A DNA stretch of 8,302 nt from Bdellovibrionales bacterium (lineage in GTDB: Bacteria > Bdellovibrionota > Bdellovibrionia > Bdellovibrionales > UBA1609). Positions 1-5,014 of the stretch are shown in pieces. The stretch is from the NCBI GenBank assembly GCA_027451425.1, contig DAIDJH010000067.1:1-8302 (forward strand), read 5' to 3'. How positions within the stretch are numbered: position 1 is the stretch's first letter; every line of letters begins with the position of its first letter. Under the pieces are notes generated by a model. The model saw nothing but the letters and a program-made list of their open reading frames with translations, did not search any database and had not been told where the DNA came from. The translations under genes were made by a program, and so were the position numbers.

Positions 1-198
1 TCCATGCGCGATTCCGTGGTCAGCACCAGCTTGTCGGCTTGGTCGGGGTCCACAAGCGTTTCGCCGACCTTCGCCACTGCGCCAGCGCCAACACCGACTC
101 CCACACCCACACCGACTCCAACTCCCACACCCACACCGACGAGTAGTGCCCCGCCACCACCAACGAATTTAATTGTGATTTCGGTCACAACCTACTAA
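1..198 (+). CDS. C-terminal end of an unrecognised protein with a Thr-Pro repeat tail (5' partial)
   Basis: An open frame enters from the left edge (TCC codon at 1, then an ATG at 4 that need not be the start) and stops at TAA 196-198. The visible 65 residues are a Ser/Thr-rich stretch, then alternating Thr-Pro from about codon 88 to 141, then a short tail SSAPPPPTNLIVISVTTY. The tail looks like the first strand of a fibronectin-III domain cut short. The stop lies 11 bp before the next lipoprotein start, which suggests one operon and supports this strand. Thr-Pro runs are typical flexible linkers of secreted or envelope proteins. Odd points: codons 1-86 are clearly more GC-rich than the rest, and the opposite strand there gives a more protein-like reading, so the frame assignment before the repeat is uncertain. 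Function unknown. Confidence 0.45.
   Translation, partial: SMRDSVVSTSLSAWSGSTSVSPTFATAPAPTPTPTPTPTPTPTPTPTSSAPPPPTNLIVISVTTY
88..141 (+). repeat. Thr-Pro coding tandem repeat with 24-bp period
   Basis: Alternating ACN-CCN codons. A perfect 20-bp unit, ACTCCCACACCCACACCGAC, occurs at 97-116 and again at 121-140, a 24-bp (eight-codon) period. This suggests a recent tandem duplication by slippage or unequal crossover. In the plus frame it encodes a (TP)n linker. Confidence 0.85.
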
Positions 199-209
199 CG
201 GAGATTTCT

Positions 210-530
210 ATGAAAAAAACATTTCTAACCATCTGCTTCGGGCTCCTCTTAACCGGTTGCAATTCAACGACATCGACGCCGAGCCCGACTCAATCAGCAA
301 CACCGCTAAACGTAAATTTGGCATGGCAGTCCGTCCCCAAAGCGCAACTGGGCTTTTATATAGAGGCTTCGATTGACGGCACACATTTTACGCAAATTCT
401 CACCGTTCCAGATGGAGTGAATTTCGCGAGCATCCCGGTTGAATCGGGATCAACGTATTATTTTCGTATGCGGAGTTTTAACACCGCCGGCGCCTCAAGC
501 TATACGCCCGTGGTGAAAGTAAAGCTGTGA
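210..530 (+). CDS. Small fibronectin type III-like lipoprotein
   Basis: A 106-residue protein with an ATG start preceded by GGAG at 200-203 (6-nt spacer). Residues 1-17 are a lipoprotein signal peptide: KK, a hydrophobic stretch, then the lipobox L14-T15-G16-C17, with Cys17 the expected lipidated residue. Residues 18-32 are a Ser/Thr/Pro-rich spacer. Residues about 33-106 look like one fibronectin-III beta-sandwich: Trp39 in strand B, a YIEASIDG stretch, and the characteristic Tyr-Tyr-Phe-Arg-Met-Arg-Ser-Phe-Asn (82-91) followed by AGASSYTP before the last strand. Fn3 modules generally bind proteins or glycans or act as spacers; no enzyme motif is present. It follows the upstream partial gene by 11 bp and is probably co-transcribed. 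Residue +2 after the Cys is Asn, not Asp, so an outer-membrane destination is expected if the usual Lol rule holds. Exact role unknown. Confidence 0.8.
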   Translation: MKKTFLTICFGLLLTGCNSTTSTPSPTQSATPLNVNLAWQSVPKAQLGFYIEASIDGTHFTQILTVPDGVNFASIPVESGSTYYFRMRSFNTAGASSYTPVVKVKL

Positions 531-557
531 GCGCTTTCATAACGGCATTTTAATATT

Positions 558-579
558 GCGCCAAAATGGCATGCTTTTT
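558..579 (+). terminator. Weak intrinsic terminator candidate after the lipoprotein
   Basis: GCCA (560-563), loop AAA, TGGC (567-570), extended by GC 558-559 pairing with GC 573-574 around a two-base bulge, followed directly by TTTTT (575-579). The stem is short and interrupted, so termination is possible but inefficient. It lies 28 bp after the lipoprotein stop. A competing pairing CATTTT (546-551) with AAAATG (563-568) is also possible. Confidence 0.35.
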
Positions 580-591
580 GTCATAACTGCA

Positions 592-627
592 CGGTAACTG
601 TAGGCGGTAACCGTCGTTTTTCGGTTA
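592..627 (+). promoter_or_regulatory. Repeated GGTAAC/CGGTT elements, possible activator-binding site
   Basis: CGGTAAC occurs at 592-598 and 605-611 (13-bp period). The second copy forms a near palindrome CGGT-A-ACCG (605-613), and an inverted TAACCG/CGGTTA pair spans 608-613 and 622-627. The cluster lies 17-52 bp upstream of the -24 element of the sigma-54-type promoter at 642-658. Such promoters need an upstream-bound activator, so this is a candidate site; which protein binds cannot be told from sequence. Confidence 0.3.
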
Positions 628-641
628 GTTTGATTCTTATG

Positions 642-658
642 CTGGCACTTGATTTGCT
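642..658 (+). promoter_or_regulatory. Sigma-54 (RpoN) -24/-12 promoter for the cytochrome c gene
   Basis: CTGGCAC (642-648), five bases, TTGCT (654-658). The invariant GG (644-645) and GC (656-657) are separated by exactly 10 bases, as RpoN promoters require. It matches the family consensus YTGGCACG-N4-TTGCW at every specified base except the G after CAC. The expected transcript start is about 12 nt after GC, near 669. That gives a 28-nt leader containing the ribosome site AGAGG (684-688) before the TTG start at 697. No good sigma-70 promoter was seen in this gap. Confidence 0.65.
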
Positions 659-696
659 TGAGTTAAAGCCGGGATTACTAAATAGAGGTAAATCAA

Positions 697-1710
697 TTGA
701 AATTCGCTTTCATCTTTACTGTTCTGACGGCTTTGGTCACTGTTGGCTGGTTAACCGCGTGTAACCCAAGCGGGCCGCACATGTTGGTGGCGACTGATAG
801 TTTTGGCGGTGTCACTGGTCAAGGCGGCGGCGGTTCTCTTACCTACGATGGTCAAATAAAAAGTATCTTTGTCCAGCGATGCGGGGCTTGTCATGGTCCG
901 GGGTTACCCGAACCTAACTGGCAAGACTATCAAACGGCATATTCTTATCGAGATCAAATTTACCAACGCGCGGTTGTTCTACGTATAATGCCACCTCCGG
1001 GAACAGCTCAAGCATCCGAAATCACCGACCAAGAACGACAAGAAATCGGCGCATGGGTACAAGCGGGAGCTCCAGAAAGCGCAGCAAGTGGCGGCGGGCC
1101 CTCACCGGGCCCAACACCAACCCCCACTCCAACACCGACTCCGACGCCAACACCAACGCCACCGCCTGATTTCACCCCCATCCAAACACTGCTCAATCAA
1201 AAATGCCTTGTCTGCCACGCCAACAATGGAAACAGCGCTGTGTCGGTATTCCCGCGGATTGCTGGTCAACATGCTTGGTACATTCAAACCGAACTCAAAG
1301 CGTTCCGCAGTCATGCGCGAAAGGACCAAGACGCTCAATACTATATGTGGGGAGTTGCAAATTCACTCGACGATTCAACCATTCAATTGTTGGCTGAGTA
1401 TTTCAAAGCGCAAACGCCCACACCGAATGCGGCAGGCGACCCCACACTTGCGGCTTTGGGGAAGGGCATTTTTGAAAATGGCATCCCCGCAAAAGGTGTA
1501 CCCGCATGCGCGGCATGCCATGGCACTAACGGAGAAGGCTCGGCTTCTGCACCAAGACTTGCCGGTCAGTGGGCGGACTACATTGTTCGACAGCTTGAGG
1601 CATTTAAAAACAATGAACGTACCGAGGCCACAGTAATGCCCGCATTCGCCACTCAACTTTCGGCTGACGAAGAAAAGGATATCGCCAACTACGTGCAAGG
1701 GCTGCACTAA
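697..1710 (+). CDS. Tri-haem c-type cytochrome lipoprotein (cytochrome c4-like C-terminal half)
   Basis: A 337-residue protein starting at TTG 697, with AGAGG at 684-688 placed 8 nt before it. Residues 1-22 form a lipoprotein signal peptide ending in the lipobox L19-T20-A21-C22. Three CXXCH haem sites are present: CGACH 62-66, CLVCH 170-174 and CAACH 271-275. Domain 1 (about 45-125) resembles single-haem cytochromes with a RIMPPP motif, Met98 being the likely axial ligand. Residues 139-154 are a (Pro-Thr)8 linker. Domains 2 and 3 (about 158-239 and 246-337) resemble the tandem domains of cytochrome c4/c553, each with RIAGQ or RLAGQ, an aromatic and a Gln/Glu-Leu-x-Ala-Phe segment. Likely axial Met are 217 and 314 (VMPAF). 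It is expected to sit in the periplasm anchored by lipid and to shuttle electrons in a respiratory chain; the partner oxidase is not in the window. A sigma-54-type promoter lies just upstream. The extra N-terminal haem domain joined by the linker to a di-haem c4-like unit is an uncommon fusion. Confidence 0.92.
   Translation: MKFAFIFTVLTALVTVGWLTACNPSGPHMLVATDSFGGVTGQGGGGSLTYDGQIKSIFVQRCGACHGPGLPEPNWQDYQTAYSYRDQIYQRAVVLRIMPPPGTAQASEITDQERQEIGAWVQAGAPESAASGGGPSPGPTPTPTPTPTPTPTPTPPPDFTPIQTLLNQKCLVCHANNGNSAVSVFPRIAGQHAWYIQTELKAFRSHARKDQDAQYYMWGVANSLDDSTIQLLAEYFKAQTPTPNAAGDPTLAALGKGIFENGIPAKGVPACAACHGTNGEGSASAPRLAGQWADYIVRQLEAFKNNERTEATVMPAFATQLSADEEKDIANYVQGLH
1111..1158 (+). repeat. (Pro-Thr)8 linker-coding repeat inside the cytochrome gene
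   Basis: Sixteen alternating CCN-ACN codons encode residues 139-154 between haem domain 1 and haem domains 2-3. It uses the same amino-acid repeat as the gene at the left edge but with different synonymous codons, so it is not a simple copy. It probably acts as a flexible, extended tether. Confidence 0.85.
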
Positions 1711-1738
1711 AGATGCAGTTTGATCTTGAACGCGCCCT

Positions 1739-1785
1739 AGAAGACGCGGGACTACCTACTAAGAAGACGCGGGCCTAACCTACTA
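1739..1785. repeat. Imperfect tandem direct repeat between convergent genes
   Basis: AGAAGACGCGGG is present at 1739-1750 and 1762-1773, followed by ACTACCTACTA (1751-1761) and CCTAACCTACTA (1774-1785). The two units are 23 and 24 bp, head to tail. The last bases of unit 2 are the nrdJ stop codon (CTA on plus at 1783-1785, TAG on minus). No clear intrinsic terminator is visible in the 72-bp gap between the cytochrome and nrdJ ends; CTGCA (1702-1706) and TGCAG (1713-1717) could form only a weak hairpin. Confidence 0.7.
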
Positions 1786-4700
1786 ACTGCAACCCATGGA
1801 ATTACCGCAATTCAAACAGCGATAGCAAGTGCCGTTTCGAACTGTAGTATGCCCGCACGAAGAACACGCGGGCGCATCCCCCATAAGCTGACCGTAAAGT
1901 TGGGTTGCCCCATTGGATGCAGCTCCACCGTTGGGGTCAGACCCACTGGAAGTTGACTGCGTGGCCTTGGCCGGCTGAACGTGCAGAAAATCCGTCATGC
2001 CAAGATACTCCATCCCTAACAGCCGAAAAATAAAATCAACAACTGAAGTCGCGCTCTTGATATTTTCATGGTCGACGATTCCGTTCGGCTCGAATCTTGT
2101 GAATGTAAATGTGTCGACATATTCTTTAAGAGGAACGCCGTACTGAAACCCTTTAGACACGGCAATGGCAAAACAATTCAACAGCGATCGAAATGCCGCG
2201 CCTTCTTTATGCATATCGACGAAAATTTCACCAAGTTCCCCGTCTTCGTACTCTCCGGTGCGAACATAAATTTTGTGTCCGCCAACGCGGGACTCAACGG
2301 TAAAGCCTCTTCTCTTTTTCGGTAAAATTCGACGGCTCAGTTTGTTCGGCTCGGCATTCTTTTGTTGATCTTTTGTCGTCGAAAGCGGTTGGCTTAGCTT
2401 CGAGCCGTCACGATAAATCGCCACGGCTTTGAGGCCCAACTTCCAAGCCTCCATGTAAATATTTTTAATATCGTCGACCGTCGCCTCATTGGGCAGATTG
2501 ACGGTTTTTGAAATCGCCCCCGACAAAAACGGTTGGGCAGCTGCCATCATTTGAATATGACTCATCGGTGACAAAAACCGTTTGCCCACTTTGCCGCAGC
2601 GGTTTGCGCAGTCGAAAACCGCCAAATGCTCGGCCTTTAGTTGTGGACAACCCTCCACCGTCATTCGTCCGCAGATCCATTCGTTCGCCTCATCAATTTC
2701 GCTTTGCGAAAAACCGAGCGCCTCGAGTATGTTTTGTTTGCCCTTGAGGCCAAGTTTGACCATGGTCGTATCGGATATTGTTGAAGCGTTGAAAGCAAAG
2801 CCTAATTCGAATACGCCTTTCAGAGCCCCGTTGATCTGTTTGATATCCTCCGATGAAAATCCTTTCGCAAGCAGACTCTTCTCATTGATGTGAGGAGCTT
2901 CACTTAATGTTAACGCCCCCACAATATACCGGATGATCGCCGCCACTTCATTTGGCCCATAACCGAGAGTCTTCAAAGCTCGGGGAACCGCTTGGTTCAC
3001 AATTTTAAAATAACCCCCGCCAGCCAGCTTTTTAAATTTAACCAATGCAAAGTCCGGCTCAATTCCGGTCGTGTCGCAATCCATTAATAGACCAATGGTT
3101 CCCGTTGGCGCCAAGACCGTCGCTTGAGCATTGCGATACCCGTGTTGTTCACCGAGTTCCACTGCGCGATTCAAAGATGCTTTGGCTGAGGCAAATAAAT
3201 AATCAGGAGCACCCTTCTCAATTTTTTGAACGGCCTCGCCGTGCATCCTCAAGACATTCAACATAGTCTCGGAATTCTTTTGATAGCCTTCAAATGGCCC
3301 TTGGCGCGCGGCAATCTCGGCACTCGCCGAAAAGGCTTCGCCTTGCATAAGAGCAGTCAATACTCCGCACCATGAGCGGCCCGCCTCACTGTCGTAGGGA
3401 ATTCCCTTCACCATGAGCAGAGCACCCAGATTCGCATAGCCTAGACCCAGCGGACGATAATCCCGGCTATTTTGTGCGATCTTCGCAGTCGGATATGATG
3501 ACTGCCCAACCAAAATTTCTTGGGCCAGAAAAAATATCCGGCAAGCATGTCGAAATCCTTCGACATCAAAATCACCGTTATCGTCCAAGTATTTCAGAAG
3601 ATTAATCGACGCGAGATTGCATGCGCTGTCGTCCAGAAACATAAATTCAGAACAGGGGTTCGAAGCGTTGATTTTACCGGAGGCCGCACACGTATGCCAT
3701 TTGTTGATTGTGGTGTCGAACTGAGCACCAGGATCCGCGCACGCCCATGAGGACTTCGCGATGAGATCAAAAAGCTCGCGGGATTTTAATGTTTTACAAA
3801 CTTCTTTAGTTGTACGTAAAAATGTCCGCCACTCCCCATCTTGAACGACCGCATTCATATATTGATCAGAAAGACGAATCGAATTGTTCGAGTTTTGACC
3901 GGAGACCGTTTTATACGCTTCGCCGTTGAAATCCGACGAATAGCCTGACGCAACCAAAGCCGCGACCTTTTTTTCTTCTTTCAACTTCCATTGGATAAAC
4001 TCTTCGATTTCCGGATGATCGACATCCAGACAGACCATCTTCGCCGCCCGTCGAGTAATGCCGCCGGATTTCGTCGCGCCGGCTCCGCGATCGAGAACTT
4101 CCAAAAAACTCATAAGCCCGGAGCTCGTTCCGCCACCGGAAAGTTTTTCCATATGACCGCGAATTTTTGAAAAATTCGTACCTGTCCCCGAGCCAAATTT
4201 AAATATTTTCGACTCATTTTTTGCGAGATCGAAAATGTCATTTAAATCGTCATTTACACTTTGAATAAAACATGCTGACGCTTGCGGGTGAATATACGAG
4301 CTTGTCGTCTCTTCAATTCTATTCATCGACTCGTTAAAATAATAACCGCCGCCCGAGCCGAGAATTCCGTACTGTTGATAGAGGCCAACATTGAACCAAA
4401 CGGGAGAATTGAAGGCACCCCTTTGGGTGATCAACAAATATGACAATTCGGCCTCAAATATTTCGGCTTGTTCAGCCGTTACAAAATATCCCGCCTTCTC
4501 GCCAAACACTCTAATGGTATGAGCAATTCGAAACACGACTTGTTTCACGCTGGTCTCGCAACCGGTTTCAGGGACGCCGGCGCGGCGAAAATATCGTGAA
4601 ATCAAAATGTCGGTTGCGAGTTGCGACCAATCCTTAGGGACCTCAGCATCTTTCATTTCAAAAACTACGGAGCCATCTGGATTGCCGATTCGAGCCGATC

Positions 4701-4830
4701 TTTTCTCGTAGGCTATTTCATCAAGCGGGCTCACTCCCCGCCGAGTGTGACGCCGCTCCAATCGGAACGTTCCACCTTTTTGTTTCTTTTGCGACGACGA
4801 TTTATTGGCAATTGTCGACTCGATTTCCAT
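1783..4830 (-). CDS. nrdJ: Class II (adenosylcobalamin-dependent) ribonucleoside-diphosphate reductase
   Basis: Reduces ribonucleotides to deoxyribonucleotides in the cytoplasm, using adenosylcobalamin to make the active-site thiyl radical, so it needs no oxygen and no separate radical subunit. Numbered from ATG 4830 it has 1015 residues. Landmarks: RRHTRRG near 27-32 and the WSQLATDI and [10 protein letters not shown] segments of the NrdJ family; the ACFIQS cysteine (C187), one half of the active-site redox pair; NPCSE with Asn391, radical Cys393 and Glu395; [10 protein letters not shown] with the second redox Cys404; LAPTGTIG near 573-580; a TSCPD-like domain at about 844-927; and a C-terminal cysteine cluster (C989, C992, C1002, C1005, C1008, C1014) that forms the zinc-ribbon and re-reduction tail. 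All key residues are present. The frame is also open upstream to a TTG at 4884, but that codon has no ribosome site, while ATG 4830 follows a G-rich tract. It converges on the cytochrome and diverges from the decarboxylase. No cobalamin riboswitch or NrdR box was recognised upstream. Confidence 0.95.
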   Translation of the reverse strand: MEIESTIANKSSSQKKQKGGTFRLERRHTRRGVSPLDEIAYEKRSARIGNPDGSVVFEMKDAEVPKDWSQLATDILISRYFRRAGVPETGCETSVKQVVFRIAHTIRVFGEKAGYFVTAEQAEIFEAELSYLLITQRGAFNSPVWFNVGLYQQYGILGSGGGYYFNESMNRIEETTSSYIHPQASACFIQSVNDDLNDIFDLAKNESKIFKFGSGTGTNFSKIRGHMEKLSGGGTSSGLMSFLEVLDRGAGATKSGGITRRAAKMVCLDVDHPEIEEFIQWKLKEEKKVAALVASGYSSDFNGEAYKTVSGQNSNNSIRLSDQYMNAVVQDGEWRTFLRTTKEVCKTLKSRELFDLIAKSSWACADPGAQFDTTINKWHTCAASGKINASNPCSEFMFLDDSACNLASINLLKYLDDNGDFDVEGFRHACRIFFLAQEILVGQSSYPTAKIAQNSRDYRPLGLGYANLGALLMVKGIPYDSEAGRSWCGVLTALMQGEAFSASAEIAARQGPFEGYQKNSETMLNVLRMHGEAVQKIEKGAPDYLFASAKASLNRAVELGEQHGYRNAQATVLAPTGTIGLLMDCDTTGIEPDFALVKFKKLAGGGYFKIVNQAVPRALKTLGYGPNEVAAIIRYIVGALTLSEAPHINEKSLLAKGFSSEDIKQINGALKGVFELGFAFNASTISDTTMVKLGLKGKQNILEALGFSQSEIDEANEWICGRMTVEGCPQLKAEHLAVFDCANRCGKVGKRFLSPMSHIQMMAAAQPFLSGAISKTVNLPNEATVDDIKNIYMEAWKLGLKAVAIYRDGSKLSQPLSTTKDQQKNAEPNKLSRRILPKKRRGFTVESRVGGHKIYVRTGEYEDGELGEIFVDMHKEGAAFRSLLNCFAIAVSKGFQYGVPLKEYVDTFTFTRFEPNGIVDHENIKSATSVVDFIFRLLGMEYLGMTDFLHVQPAKATQSTSSGSDPNGGAASNGATQLYGQLMGDAPACSSCGHTTVRNGTCYRCLNCGNSMGCS

Positions 4831-4841
4831 TATCCCCCCCG
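4831..4841 (-). promoter_or_regulatory. G7 tract serving as ribosome binding site for nrdJ
   Basis: Read on the minus strand, seven consecutive G (4840-4834) precede ATA and the ATG at 4830. The tract sits 3 nt before the start and can pair with the anti-Shine-Dalgarno by G-C and G-U pairs. It decides the choice of ATG 4830 over the upstream TTG 4884, which is preceded only by a T-rich stretch. A homopolymer of this length in a ribosome site is unusual. Confidence 0.45.
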
Positions 4842-4901
4842 CTCTGTTGATTTGAGCGTAGGGGTCCCGTTTCACACCGGTCAAGTTGGAAAAAAATCAA
4901 T

Positions 4902-4937
4902 TTTATATGAGACATTACGTCACACGGCTGAGATAAT
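4902..4937. promoter_or_regulatory. Divergent sigma-70-type promoter elements between nrdJ and the decarboxylase
   Basis: On plus, GAGACA (4909-4914), 17 bases and GATAAT (4932-4937) match 4/6 and 5/6 of the housekeeping -35 and -10. On minus, TATAAA (4907-4902) is a good -10-like box for nrdJ, giving a leader of about 65 nt to ATG 4830, but has no clear -35. A second minus candidate is TTGACC (4884-4879), 18 bases, TACGCT. The opposing elements lie next to each other, so the two genes may compete for polymerase. Confidence 0.35.
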
Positions 4938-4973
4938 TTGTCCCATAATCTGGCGGGCATGACCTTCAATCGG

Positions 4974-4990
4974 TCGGCGCGCATTTTGCA
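4974..4990 (+). promoter_or_regulatory. Possible sigma-54 -24/-12 promoter for the decarboxylase
   Basis: TCGGCGCG (4974-4981), four bases, TTGCA (4986-4990). GG (4976-4977) and GC (4988-4989) are exactly 10 bases apart; 11 of 13 specified consensus positions match, with C for T before GG and G for A in GGCAC. The predicted start near 5001 leaves a 14-nt leader that still includes GAGGG (5005-5009). It is weaker than the elements before the cytochrome and hemN and competes with the sigma-70-like boxes upstream. Confidence 0.35.
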
Positions 4991-5014
4991 GTTAAACAGT
5001 CCGCGAGGGTATAC

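Noticed and set aside
1088..1636. Plus-strand 182-codon ORF inside the cytochrome gene
   Set aside because: An out-of-frame shadow rich in His, Arg and Gln; the cytochrome frame has three haem motifs and a clear signal peptide.
4953..4982. Interrupted hairpin (GACC 4961-4964 with GGTC 4972-4975, extended by GC-rich pairs) before the decarboxylase
   Set aside because: Mismatches and a small core stem; it overlaps the sigma-54-like element and would lie outside the transcript if that promoter is used.
4831..5014. Cobalamin riboswitch or NrdR box before nrdJ
   Set aside because: Looked for because the enzyme needs B12. The gap is only 184 bp, shared with a divergent gene, and shows no B12 box or paired NrdR-like palindromes.
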